Assembly (NCBI GenBank): GCA_002633005.1
Contig: NMRA01000277.1
Coordinates: 359,363 to 423,362 of the forward strand
Source: Phoronis australis
Lineage: Eukaryota; Phoronida; Phoronidae
Length of the DNA stretch: 64,000 bases
Direction of reading: 5' to 3'
Under the pieces are notes generated by a model. It worked only from the letters and a program-made list of their open reading frames with translations. It was not told where the DNA came from and made no database searches. This document shows, in pieces, positions 22,866 to 35,200 of the stretch; position 1 is the first letter of the stretch, and each line of letters opens with the position of its first letter. Made by a program: the position numbers and the translations under genes.

Positions 22866-25800
22866 ATGGCGGCGCCCTTGTGCACGAAGTTTACATCTGT
22901 TTCGCCTATCAGACTGCGACATTCTTTGAAATCCGCTAATTTACAGAGAACACTGTTGTCTTTCCTAAATAGACCACATGCTAGATGCTTTTCTGATAAC
23001 ACTAATCAAGGTAAGGCACGTCGCTGACGTCGGAGAGTGCCGACTTAGTCCAGCGTGATTTTGAACTCAGAGAGTCGAGATAGATCGGTCTAGCTTGCAT
23101 AAAGGCGAAGGCAACCTTTTTTCATGTCACTTTTAGCAAAAACAAGGTCTATTGATTATCCCAGACATATTTTTTACTTAAAAACAGCTTTTCGTAATTT
23201 AATTAATTTCTCGTCCTCTACTCCGGAAGTGACGTTTTGGGAGGCAAGAATTTCGCGCCAATTTCTTTTCATACAGTCAGACTGTGAGAGCTGTCAAGTC
23301 AGTCATTGTTCTACCTCGGATGTGATAAGTTCGGTCGTCGTTTGCTTTTGTTTACTTGTCAGTCAACACACCACGCTGTTGCTGCGTACCAGGATGTACT
23401 CATTATCGCCTCACACGCGCTTTGGGTACCTTGCATCGCTTTCCGAAGGATGACACACTTCACCGTACTTGGCTAGCCTGTTCGTGTGAAGAACGGAGCG
23501 CTACCCGTTCACGCAACGTAAAAAGCAGTTTCAAGCATTTTCAGCCTCAGATAGCGACAGATATGTACGCTGAATTGATGAAGGTCCCTGCAAAACAATG
23601 CCTGAAGAAGGGTTCAATACCGTCGCTGTTGATTCCTGGCAGTGTCCCATCGCCACTCTCGAGAAGTGCGTTTTTGAAGCGAGAAGCCTCGTGAGCTGTT
23701 TCCACTATAAACAGTGACTGGAGGCACTTCATCTACTGTCACCCATGCCTCTGAACGTACCCCCATAGCGTGCAATTCCAGGAACTAGTAATTCCCCTTG
23801 TGCTGTTGTCCAGAGCTTTAAGCAGCCCTGCAGCAATGTTGAGTACTGGGAGTGAATACAGGCCCAGTTTGACACCCAGTGAAAAGGACAGTTCGTCATC
23901 AAATGAACAGATCGGTGAGCCTAAGTTTGATAAGTTTATTGTGGACTTGTATTGGAGCTATTTAGAAGGTGCCACGTGTGTGACGAGGGAGTCGCACGGC
24001 GGGATGTAAGCAGTTTAGGTACTCAAGTCATCATCCACTGGGAGTGTGTCGCGAGACACTCAGACAAGTGGGACAGTTCTTCCTCAGTACGTGAGACTAT
24101 AATGAGTACATCTGGGTAGGCAGCAACAGCAAGGCGTGTTGACTGACTCGTAAACAAAAGCAATCGACGACCGAAGTTATTACAACCGAGGTAGAACAAT
24201 GACTGACTTAACTGCTCTGACAGTCTGACTTTATGAAAAGAAATTGGCACGAAATTCTTGCCTCCCAAAACGTCACTTCCGTAGTAGACGACAAGTAATT
24301 AATTAAATTACAAAAAGCTGTAAATAAGTGAAAAATATGTCTGGGATAACCCCAACGAACCCTATTTTTGCTAAAAATGACATGAAAAAAGGTTGCTTTC
24401 GCCTTTAACTCTAGGGATACGAATTGAAGACTTCTAGTAATGTCAACTACAGCTAGGTACCACTTCACTGTATTTATATTCGACAGACCTGAAAATCTCG
24501 TACTACGTGGGTAGTACTGCTCATCACCTCGTCGTGAAGCTTATATCAGCATGTTGAGCTAACGCCAGTTTTGTGTTAACTTGGAGTGTATAGTAGAGCA
24601 CTCGGCATTTCCATAAAAACTTGATAAAACCACTGGCACAGCCATTGTGGTTTTCATCTGGGTATTAAGCTTGTGTGGGATCGGCATCTGTCCAGAACTG
24701 TAAGTCAGAATAGTCGCCTTACCTCCACGGTATGAGATTTATATAGCTCAACTACGCATGTTTCTTTGTGTCTGAAATATTTTAGTGGAAAAAGCTGATT
24801 TGCTATACGTGTTTTTAGAATTTAAAAGTGGCAGGGGCTTCAGTGAGGTTTATGATGAAAGCGGCCAAGCCCAGCGAGACATCCTCTACAAAGGCCACAT
24901 CCCTATCACCTCCCTACAGAGAGGGCTGCTTGCTGTCGGTTCAGCAGCTATGGCCCTGTTGAATCCCAGACGTGATGGTAGGTGCTGTCGATATTATTCT
25001 TGTGTCTCATATTTTTCTGCCAATACATTTCCTACATGCTGCCTCGTCTGCACTACAGACATGTCTTGTTGGATATCCACCTATTCTCAAAAGATGAATT
25101 CATCGGAAAACCCTTTCACTCATAGCCTGCAAGGCTACAATCTGTAATTGAAACTACGAAATCTGTCTGAGAGCTGTATGTGTAACAATTACATTGATTT
25201 TTGCCCTATCATAAAAAGCGTGATATGTCTAATTTATTAATTAACTAAAGTAGGTTAACTTAGGAAATTGTCATATAAGGTTGTGAACAGGAAGGCATCA
25301 ACCAATCTGCAATTTTTAGGCAAATATCTCCAAAACTGTAGAATTCAACTCGTTGAAAGTGTGCATTTTCTGAAACGAGAAATCCTGAGGAATTTTTAAT
25401 TTGTACCAATCTGTCATTGACTGCATCGCAAGATTGTGTATTTTAATCAAATTTAGGAAATCAAAAGGCACATTCACGGAAATCATCTGTATCATTCAAT
25501 AACATGACTAGATTCCATTGGATACATGTATATGTTCAACATTTGAATCTTAAAAAACGCTGTGACAATTTTATAAATTATGTTTTTCAATCCTGTGCAA
25601 CTTATGTTTGTTTTAGAAAAGTTATAAAAGACTTATTTTTTCCATTGCCTCTGCAAAAGTTGACCATTTTAAATGCAATTCCTAAAACTTTTCTGGAGAC
25701 CAGTGAAGCAAGGATAGTATCTGAAACTTTCATATGAATCCAGTCTGCTATTTATGAAAGTTGATATTAGCCAAACATAGAATATAACTAGGCTCTTACA

Positions 25801-28800
25801 TAACCTTAAAACATATCTTAAACCATTGTAGATAGATCACAAACATTTTGACTCCGATCTGCATGCCACCTATTGGCCACATTAGGTGACCTAATGAACA
25901 TAGTCCAATTAGGCTTCTGTGTTTGGCTCAGTAGTTAGAGCGTCTGCACGGATAGCAGAATGTCTTGGGCTCAAGTCCTGCTCAGGTGCAGGAATCTGTT
26001 TGGACTTATCTTCATTAGGTCACGTGATGTGGCAATAGGTGGCGTGCAGAACAGCCTTAAAATGTTTGAATGTGTTAGCCTTAAAATATCAAACTTTTTC
26101 AGACATGGTTGCGATCTGCGGTGAGACCACAGCATACTACGCTCTCAAGTACATGGAGAAAAAAATGGAGTCAGATCCTGTTGGACGACAGATATTATTG
26201 TGAGCAGGATACGCTTCATGAGTTTTTGTGTTATAACATGCAAAGAAAACACAATACTCTAATCAAACCATTTATAACATTCTTAAATTTAATTCTTTTG
26301 AAAAGAACAGTTGTTCAATGCAAATATTATAACTTGTCTAGACTGGTTTGATTCTTGCAAGGTTCATTGAAAGACTGAAATTTAATTTCAAATTTAAAAA
26401 CAATAAATCAGCTGTCATGTCCATGAGTTGTGTGAATGAATGTTCAGTGGCCATTTCTGGTCTTATAAAGAGTTGAGGCTCTCTAGAGCATATTTTGTAA
26501 GGGACTTAAGAATGTTCAACTTTGAAGCATTGCATTACTTTTTAAATTCCTATAGTACATGTATAAATTCCAATCTTCATCACAAAGCTACTTTTTATTT
26601 AAGTCACTTCCTGTTATGAAATTGGTCTCAAATGTTTCCTCAGTAAAAGTCGTGGTCATTTCAGGATTATGAAGAAACTGACACAGCAGGCTCTACAAGT
26701 TGGCGTGTCACGGCGTGATATGTTGTTCCCAGAGAATGGTTTCAAAGAATAACAAACTGCTTTTCTTGATTTTCAAACGCTGAAATCACTTTTCTTCTAA
26801 TTATTGTCTAAAAGAAAGGATTGCCGTTTTGGATGTAGCCAGGGTTTATTACCACGTTTAGAGCCAATATGCATGTTATACTGTCTGTAAGTCTTGGTGT
26901 GATGTGGCTGCAATGTTGCCGATAACGCTTTGTTCATTCTTTCAGGGAGCAGCCAAAGATTAACAAGAACACAGTTGATTTAGAAAAGCTAAGAAATTTA
27001 CCTGAACACACGTTTGGTAAAGCATATGTTGAGTGGATGGATGTCAGGGTGAGTGTTGGCAGTGTGTTCTGATGTTACTCAAGACATTCACTTTTTAACT
27101 GTGTAGTCTTATCAGTTCTCGGCTGTACATTCCATAAGAGCCACTACATGTGGTTAGCATGCGCTGATCTGCTGTGTGATCCAGTGGTTATCTGCATGAA
27201 ACAGTCGAAATAGTGCAAGACGAAGGTAATCAGAAAAATTACAGTTTTCCTGTCATGTCAGCTAATTCTGACAACAGCAAAATTTCCAGTAATAACTATT
27301 AGCGTGGCAAGACTCTAAATAAAAAATGACTTGGCCACTATCGGCTCACGTTAATCCCCTTCATTTTCAGTCATCTGACGCTCACATTCTCGTGTGCGAC
27401 TATACACTGTAGTATTGGGGCTTGCACATATTTCAAATTCATTTCTTGGTTTGGTCTGAGATAAGGCAATTCGACACTAAGAAATCTCGGGAGCTATTTC
27501 CAGTGTGTTAAACCATCGCCAGCATGCTAATTTACAATATTTTTCATTTTCCAAGGGTTTCTGACACTGTTGTGAATGCCTATATTTTTTCAGTGCTTAA
27601 TGTGAATTTGGCTAAGCATTTTTAGGACTATCCTTTGTGAAAAGCTGTGAAAATAAAATTTCACCTGTCCGCATTATTGTGTCTTAAATTGGTTGGGGTT
27701 GTCCTGCAAATTGTCTAATAAAGTTTCTATAATTGCCTCTTTGTGTTCTATTATTTTCTATCCCACCAGGGTTTTGACCCGGATGGCCGTCGAGCCGTCC
27801 ACTTCATAGATGAGCCTCAGCTAGCCTATGTCATGCTACGGTATCGGCAGTGTCATGACCTCATACACACGCTTCTTGGAATGAAGCCTGACATGCAGGG
27901 AGAGGTCGCCGTCAAGTGGTTCGAGGCTATACAGACCAGACTCCCTATGTGTGCTGGAGCTGCCATCTTTGGACCCATTCGTTTCGGTCCCAAGTAAGTT
28001 GCCCATGTCAAGATGTGACTCATGCTGGCTCTTGTCTCCAAAGTTGTTTGTAAAGTGCCATAACTCCGTTTGTGATTCAGAAATTGATGATAACTAAAAC
28101 AGTCGATTTGATCAAAGTATTGTATTCCTGCCCTAGGGATGGCCTAACCCTTATTTTAAAGCATAGTTTGGAATATTTTGTTTGTTTTTAGCTTGGTTGA
28201 AGTTTTTTCACTGTGTCACTACCATAGCTTTCTTTAAGTTCTTTCTCCATGTGGTCATTAATAGATATGTGTGGCTCTCGTATAAGTAAATATTAGAACA
28301 ATGAAAATATTCAAATTGTTTTGATGTAATAAAAAATATAAAAAGAAAACTCATGGTGACCACCAAGATAACACCAAAAACACTATTATACTTCTTAAGA
28401 AACCTTTTTCTACGGTGGTCCTTTACAAAAATATAATATACTGACAGCCCTTTTCAAAATTAATTGCTTGTCAAACTTTGACCGAGCTTCATTGCTCAAA
28501 AATGTGACTAAATATCTTACTATCTTGTAGTAAAAAGAATGTCAATTAATTCTGACAAATTTTAGACCAAACCTCTAATCATTTAAAATTGTTTTGGCTT
28601 ATTGTTTACTATAATTCTGATATTAATTTATTTTTAACTCTGACGGAATTGCGATAACTTGTATTTGCTTAATGGCAACTGGGACTCTAATTAATATAAT
28701 CTGATGAAATTTAGGCTGCAATGCCAAGCACTGTTCACGGAATCAAGTCATCAATTCTGCACTCAAACTGGGTCATTGACTCACAATGCCGACCAGTAGA

Positions 28801-29690
28801 TGCTTTACACATGCACTCTCAATTTTTGGAAGGCCTTCTCACAAACGGATTGCGACTGGACAAAGTGTTCTGACTTAAAAACAGCAACTGCAATCTGCCA
28901 GCAGACATATTGCATTGCCGTAGCACCCCCTGTTGTTCAATCTATTTTTACAAGATATTGCTTGTTCAGTGATTATTGCTAAATTGAAAGATTCTTAATT
29001 TGGACCTTGAGAATGTAGTGCTTGGATGGGATATAACAGTGTCATTTGATTCAACTTTGGCACCATAAGGGAATTTTTATATGACGTAAGACTAATAACA
29101 AACTTTGCTTAAACCATTCTGTTTACACTGGGGTCGTGGAAGCGGCTTCGCTCTGCGTTGTTCTTGATAGAGTCATTAAGTCATTGATCACTGTGTCATA
29201 CAGGCTAAAAATTCCCAGAATTCCCTGCCATGAGAATTGAATGAATTGAAAATTGCCCATCTTGTTCACACAGAGAATGCAGGATTCACAGTTGCCTTGG
29301 CTGCAATGTTTCGATTCTTAAATTGGCCCAAATGGAATCCTGATCAAATTTGTTGAGTAATTGTCTGATGTAACGTGCCCGAATTTTGAGACCCAGTTTT
29401 CTCTACCGAATAAGGGGTATCAAACTGGTTCTCGAAATTCAGGCAGGCTATACCCTACTATTGTCATTTGTTGTCTAAACATTCCTGTGCGTTTGTTAAC
29501 TTGAACTTTAACGCTGATTATTTGTTACAGACAGAGACGAAGATACATAGAGAAATATTGGTCTTGGGCTGTTAGGAATGGAATCAATGCCAAGTTTTAT
29601 TTAAATGTTTACTATGAGAAAGAATGGGAAAAACCCCTGGACCAGCTACGGAAGGAAATGAACATTCAGCCGCCGCCTGAAGAGAAGTAA
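22866..29690 (+). CDS. COQ4: Ubiquinone biosynthesis protein COQ4, mitochondrial
   Basis: Six exons join in phase: 22866-23010, 24819-24977 (alternative acceptor at 24786), 26103-26199, 26946-27048, 27770-27993 and 29531-29690 (TAA). COQ4 holds the coenzyme Q biosynthetic complex together on the matrix side of the inner mitochondrial membrane and takes part in the ring's C1 decarboxylation and hydroxylation. Exon 1 encodes an Arg/Ser/Leu-rich presequence starting MAAPLCTKF. Typical family blocks follow: LQRGLLAVGSAAMALLNPRR, GETTAYYALKYM, EWMDVRGFDPD, and the metal-ligand motif HDLIHTLLGMKPDMQGE (HDxxH-x11-E), then KWFEAIQTRLPMC and FGPIRFG. The C terminus is NIQPPPEEK. Intron 1 contains a TIR transposon and intron 2 a tRNA-cored MITE. 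Nothing suggests the gene is inactive. Confidence 0.96.
23356..23694 (+). pseudogene. Degenerate THAP-domain gene in transposon copy 2
   Basis: The N-terminal cysteines (CCCVPGC) and the HRFPKDDTLHRTWL segment are preserved. The second zinc pair is lost: the C-x2-H segment is replaced by frame-shifted sequence around the 23500-23545 region. Frame returns at MYAELMKVPAKQ and SIPSLLIPG. The frame then ends early at a TGA. The zinc site cannot form. Confidence 0.8.
23958..24083 (-). pseudogene. Tail fragment of the P2X7-like gene in transposon copy 2
   Basis: On the minus strand this segment matches the last third of the P2X7-like frame of copy 1 (words GTCTCGCGACACACTCCCA, GTGACTCCCTCG-like, GGCACCTTCTAAATAG). 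The cysteine cluster is missing, and the frame is interrupted by a stop. It is a remnant only. Confidence 0.7.
25841..26067. mobile_element. MITE-like palindrome with a tRNA-like core, COQ4 intron 2
   Basis: The outer arms are inverted repeats. GCATGCCACCTATTGGCCAC at 25861 faces GTGGCAATAGGTGGCGTGC at 26029-26047, with GGTGACCTAATGAA facing TTCATTAGGTCACG, and AAACATTTT facing AAAATGTTT at the outer ends. Between them, about 25918-25991, is a tRNA-like segment with an A box (TGGCTCAGTAGTTAGAGCG) and a B box (GGGCTCAAGTCC). It encodes no protein. Confidence 0.78.
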
Positions 29691-29702
29691 TGTGATTGGT
29701 CA

Positions 29703-29786
29703 GATGTGGTGTGACGTTGGAATGTCTCCTATTCCAGATCTGAGTTGGTGTGACGTTTGAATGTCTCCTATTCCAGATCTGAGTTG
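29703..29786 (+). repeat. Two direct copies of a ~39-bp repeat just after COQ4
   Basis: The phrase GGTGTGACGTT(G/T)GAATGTCTCC followed by TATTCCAGATCTGAGTT occurs twice back-to-back within the probable 3' UTR of COQ4. Confidence 0.85.
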
Positions 29787-30284
29787 TTTTCAAGTTGATT
29801 TACCAATATGGACTATCAAAGCCAGTGTTCCAGGCAATCTTTGGACCAGCTTCAAAGGAAGTTGCGTGGCTTCAAAAAGTTTCTATTGAGGTCATTGGTG
29901 ATGTGATAATTGCCCTGCACCACACAAAAGGAACTTGGATCAACATTCCTGATTCTGTGTGCTGTTGGCGTTTGGAGTGTATAGGATGCATGTATGACAG
30001 GTCGACCGGGCTGCAGTCAGTGATCAAGTACTACAGGTCAGGTATTGTTGGAGACTTTTGATTACGCTGTCACTGACTTGGACAACAAAGGAAAAGTCGA
30101 CGTGTACTTCACAAAACACAGATTATCCTGATCGTGGATTTGTTGAAAACAGCAAGATTCAGGTTATCGACTTTCTTTTTTCAGGTGACTGTGCCATTAC
30201 TTCAAACTTCCAAATAACTGAAAATGAGAATAATATGCTTTGGTGTGGAAATAATTTATTTAACAGGTGCCAAATATATTAGAA

Positions 30285-30290
30285 AATAAA
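30285..30290 (+). promoter_or_regulatory. Possible COQ4 polyadenylation signal AATAAA
   Basis: An AATAAA lies about 595 bp after the COQ4 stop. Other sites are possible, and no transcript end can be seen from sequence alone. Confidence 0.3.
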
Positions 30291-32207
30291 TAATGCTTGG
30301 ACTCTTATGCAGTAAATATGATTATTGTCAAATTGAAAACAACAATTCCGTTTGGAAACTTATCGAAGTAGAAATCAGAAAACTTTCAATCCCAGCTACG
30401 CAAAAGAGGCTGCAAAGAAGGCCCAACCAGATGATATCGTTTTGAAATAGAGAACATTAATGCTGTGACATCCAATGTTGAAAATGAACCGTGGGTGTAA
30501 CTCAAAAAACTTTACAAAAAGAAATTTGTTTTACACATTATTCATAAATGAGGGGGTAGTAAAACATAGTGAGCATAAGGTGAGGTTGGAAAATACTTGC
30601 ACTTTTAAAGTCTGCTGTAGTGTCATAGCAACTGAAAACACATTAACGCCCTGAAAGGTGATGATGAAATCATACGTGAGGTTACAAGCATACAGAAAAT
30701 GAAAATGTATGCAAGTTAATTATTACAAAAATACTCTAGTGTTAATTTTTTAGAAATTTATCTGACAGTCGCTTCGCTGGCGCTAATGGATTAAAAAATC
30801 TGTGCAAGTATAGGGTAATATTAGAAAGAGCATGAACAAATATAAGCGTTTCATGTGGATATCGTTCACCCAAATACGGCAAGATGCCATTGAAACTATT
30901 AGCTCATTTCAAGCACCTGAACCCGTGCTTTTTGTCAATCACGAATTTTGAATTTGCTGTTTTGGTCGCAATGAAATTGGTCTCGATCAGTCTTTAGTGA
31001 AAGTAGGTGTGATTTCTGTGCTTTGAAAGAACGCAGGACCAGTTTGATACTCTCCTAGGAAATAAGTGCCTTCGTTTCTTGTACCAGTTCAGAAAAATTA
31101 GCTCATAAAAGTTCACGGTTCACGTAGCCTGACGTGAATTTGATGACTCTGGGCTACAGAACTGGCTTGGAGAAATAATCGTGGAATGTGGTGACGAGAA
31201 GTGCCCAGTCCCAATGATCACATGATATGGTTTACGCCCGTGTTTGCAGAATCGGTCTTTTTTCTGGCAGATCCTTTACCAAATATAATAACAAGCGTTC
31301 ATGTGACTAGTGTTCATATCGGCTTAAACGATACACTTTCCATCTTAAGGAAGTAAGTTAATTACCTACGAGCGCACATGTAACTTTCCGCACATGTCCA
31401 ACTTACGATTGGAGATGTACCCAGGCAGCAAAAGTATTTGCCCGATCTACCATTCAACTTAAACAATTAGTATAATTCGAAAAATTAAAATAAACGATAA
31501 ATTTGTATTCCGTGTGCCTTACTGTTCCAAGGCAGTGTAAATAATGTTTGTTTTGGCTAAAATGCAAGCTTTTCAGTGTCTCATGCAGCAGATATTTCGT
31601 AACTGGAGATTTTCATCGTGTGAGATCGTATATGCAGTGTATGCGTGTGACTCGAGGATTTTCAGCGCCTTTTATGATGATCGAATCACAAAATTTGGGA
31701 AAGCCTACGGCGTGCTGAGTAACAGCCAATCTGGGATAGAGGGACGTGGGCGCACGTAGACGCAACACTACGACACCTTTCTCTGCTGATTAACATTCCC
31801 CCCCCCCCAATTCTGCAAAAAAATGAAGTCATAGTTCATAAAAAGTGAGCGTACATTCGGAGGGAAAATCCAATCTTAGGCAACACACGTGGTGCTTATC
31901 CATGTTGTACGAAAAAGCGCGCGTTGTATCTGATTTTTTTTCCAAGCTAAGACGAAATGAAATTAAAAAGGTACATTGTATGATAAAGGGTTATGGTCAG
32001 GTTTGCGGCCGAAAAACAATTGTAAGATTGTTGTAAAATGGGGTGGACTTTTTGAAGTTACTAAATGTAGCTTGGCTTGGAGTGGGATTACTGAACAACA
32101 GAATACTCCGTGTCTGTTTTTAGGAATTCATAATAAGTTAATAACCCGCAATTCTCGTCTTATAAAGCCATAAAACTTCGCTTGAAATGTTTTTTTTTTG
32201 TTTTACG

Positions 32208-32287
32208 CGTGGATTTGACTCAGCGGTACAGCGCATTTGCGATCGCCTGCTACTGCGAAGTTGCTGGGTTTGATTGCCTGCTACTGG
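32208..32287 (+). repeat. tRNA-like segment (possible SINE head)
   Basis: GTGGATTTGACTCAGCGGTA resembles a pol III A box region, and GGGTTTGATTGCC about 45 nt later resembles a B box. A clean acceptor stem is not evident, so this is a decayed tRNA-derived repeat at best. Confidence 0.4.
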
Positions 32288-35200
32288 TAATGTCAGTATA
32301 ATTACTTTTCGCATCGAGAATATCCCTTTAACTCGCCAAAACTAGGTCGTAATACCAACACCGAAACCTGAAAGTGTCGTGTCAGCCATTATTCTTCAAC
32401 ATAGCTTTGCTGACACTGAGACGCAAAATCGGAAGAACAACCACGTAGATGTAGCACTGAAGCACATTCGCCTCTTCGCCGCCCCAGAATTCACACTGTG
32501 CACTCAGAATCGAAGTTGACACTTGACGTGGGTTTGTTTACCTCTACAACACCAGCGGTGGTAAAAACATGGGCGCATGCGTACTTGTCCTGCTTGGGTT
32601 TTGGGGGTGTGATGCACAAATGGCACAGCTTTGTCTGAATTGCGTCAACATAGGCCCATGTCGAAGTTTCAAAATTGTCCGTTCCTTACTAGGGAAAAAT
32701 CGTCCACGATTACTTTACATCTGATGTTTAAAGGGCCGGGAGAGGCGAATCAGTGCGGCCTTCCCTACATGTTCACAAGAAGAGCATACTAATTTCACTG
32801 AATGTACCTCAAAAATGCTTCCAAACTTAAGCTACCCGAAATATTTTATGTTCAGTTCAAACTGAAGCTGCTTAGTGCAGTTGAAGTCAGTGTACTGTAC
32901 GACTGTAGTAAAATACCGTGCACAGGAAAACGCCATCTAACGGCACTTATATTGATGAATAATGAACTGAATAAGCGAGAAAAAAAAAACAAAATTTGGG
33001 AAAATTAAGTTATGTTGCTCTTATTTTCTACATGACCACCCAGAAAGAGCCCTCATGGGGACTTTTTCAAACCTTGTCTCTGAAAGAGCCACTCGGGAAT
33101 TTTTCCTCATTTACTCTTCCGGAAATCCCCGGCGGGGTGTTGTTTTCCGAAGTCTACTTATATTAGACTGCGTGTGTTTAGAACTGTCATCGACTCGTTA
33201 CAACAACTCTTTGTGGTTATTTCGACCTTGTCAAATTTTAAAGCTTCAAACTTTTCAATTAAGAACTTGAAACATGATTTTATTTCTAGAAGTCTTTCGT
33301 ACCACCATATCACTGAACTATTTCAACAAGAGTATTACCAGAAATAAAGAAACTGTGTTTTAATGTACTGTCGTGGACAGTAAATGTAGTTTACCGATTG
33401 ACCATTTAAGGCAAAATCGTCAAAACTGCCGAGTTGGGCCCTCAAAGACATCTTAATACACGAAGGTAGAACAACTAAAACAAACAAATTAATACAAACA
33501 CGGTGTTGTAAGTTACGAAATCTTCTTTTTATGAAATCTCAAGTTATGTCTATTGATCAAAGAGATTTTTTATGTTCTTTGTGGTGAAAAGAGGAAGAGT
33601 ATTTAAAGTGTCTCTTAGTAACCGCAATGAGGACTTTTCATGACCCGGCACTAGAGTCGAATTTACGGCCTACGCGACATCGCTCCGGTAGAGGGTGCGG
33701 TTTCAACAGCTGTTGTCTGCGGTACAGAAAATCAATCCTATTTTTTCAAATAGATTATTCATCAAAAGTTGGTGTTGAAGATAAGTATATTCTCGTTGGT
33801 GACGTTTAGAGACTGATTTATACTAATTTCAGTTTCCCTTTAAAGTTACGCAGACTCCTAAGCTGCCAAAGTCGCCAACAAAATTTTTCAATCCTGTCCG
33901 CCCTCGACTGTTTGTCGGCCACAAACTTTCACCTAGCATCTCCTCGGTCGATGCATTTTACTCCTTGACCAAAAGTCTAAACTATTTTCAAATGAATCCT
34001 GTGGCTAGTTTGTGCGAAGCCCTAAGCTGAATCCGGTACTTTAATTTTTCGATAGCACCTACTGTAGGCCTATGTACATGTACATGCAACAATGAAGTTA
34101 AGCCTTTCATAAACGTCGAGTATTAAACTGTTGTTTTAACGATTATTATATCAGGGTTGAGTTTATAAACTAATTGTACGGCATTCAAACGTTTTGACAA
34201 TCTCTCAAACGGAGCTTTCAAGCGTAGGGCTATGTAATTATGTCCTATGAAGCAAAGAAATGAAGACGCTATCCACTATCGCCAGGAGGCGTGTCGTGAT
34301 ACATTTTTAAATACATGTACATGTACACTGTAGCATGGACTTTGCAGCCCATAGCCAATGATGTAATAAGTGTCGATAGAACGACTGGCTTACTTCCGGA
34401 GTGCAGACTCTCGGCGGAGAGAGCGGCTGTCTATAATTCTGAATTTTACGTGCTGAAGAAATCGCTCTACATCATTCTTGTAACGAAATTGTAAAATATT
34501 TATTGGGTTTCGCATCATGCCTATTTTTTCAATTTATGAAAAAACAAATTATGACAACATTCCGGGAACTTCGTCAAGTCTCAGTTATATATACACTGTA
34601 CCATTCGGATTCTAATGAAACCTGCTTACGTACAGTATGCTATTGGCTAAGTAGGAACGCGGTTGCCCTAGACGTTGTTAGAATTTGTTTTTAAAATTGT
34701 TTCACTTTCACACGAAGTGCTGTCAAAATTTTTTGGGTTTTTTACGAGCAGACCACAGATGCAGGAAGACATCTGTGAGTACCCTAAGTACTCTGTGTAG
34801 AATGTGTTCGTGTTGATTTCTTATGGAGGCAAATCTTTTTTTTTTAATTTTACTAAAAATAAACATGGTCACACAATAAATGACGGCCGGACTAAAGTAA
34901 AATTTACAGTTTAATTCAAAACACTTTCTATTTGCAGAAAGCATATATTTTTGCTGAGTTTACAGTTTTGTAGATAATACTTGTAGGTCAAAAGCAAGTG
35001 GACAAACTGTACTTCTTACTGAGTCTTTACCTTCGGGGCATTCCGTTCTACAAAATGGAGAGTTTCGGATGTTTAGATTTTGACTTAAAGTTCGCAACGG
35101 TCACAGAAATAGATCAAGTTAACACTTCTCGGTTTCTGTTGTTTATACATGGAGTGTAGACGCAATGGAGCTAATCACCGATATGTTACTTTTGGCTTCA

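Larger units (their letters stand above)
23099..24408. mobile_element. TIR DNA transposon (copy 2), fold-back derivative in COQ4 intron 1
   Basis: The element (23103-24404) starts AGGCGAAGGCAACC and ends GGTTGCTTTCGCCT, flanked by ATAA on the left and TTAA on the right (one change from a TTAA duplication). It belongs to the same family as the element at 2467-4121, in the opposite orientation. Unlike copy 1, both ends come from the THAP side: about 314 bp at 23103-23417 recur inverted at 24091-24404. The middle keeps a THAP remnant (plus) and the tail of the P2X7-like gene (minus), while the normal P2X7-side end is gone. It is non-coding in practice. Confidence 0.87.

Noticed and set aside
26665-26752. 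Possible extra COQ4 exon (after TTTCAG, starting ATTATGAAGAAACTG)
   Set aside because: The flanking exons 26103-26199 and 26946-27048 already join in phase and reproduce the continuous COQ4 family sequence, so no exon is missing.
29795-30061. Open frame of 88 codons just after COQ4
   Set aside because: No recognisable domain and no splice or promoter context; it lies in the likely COQ4 3' UTR.
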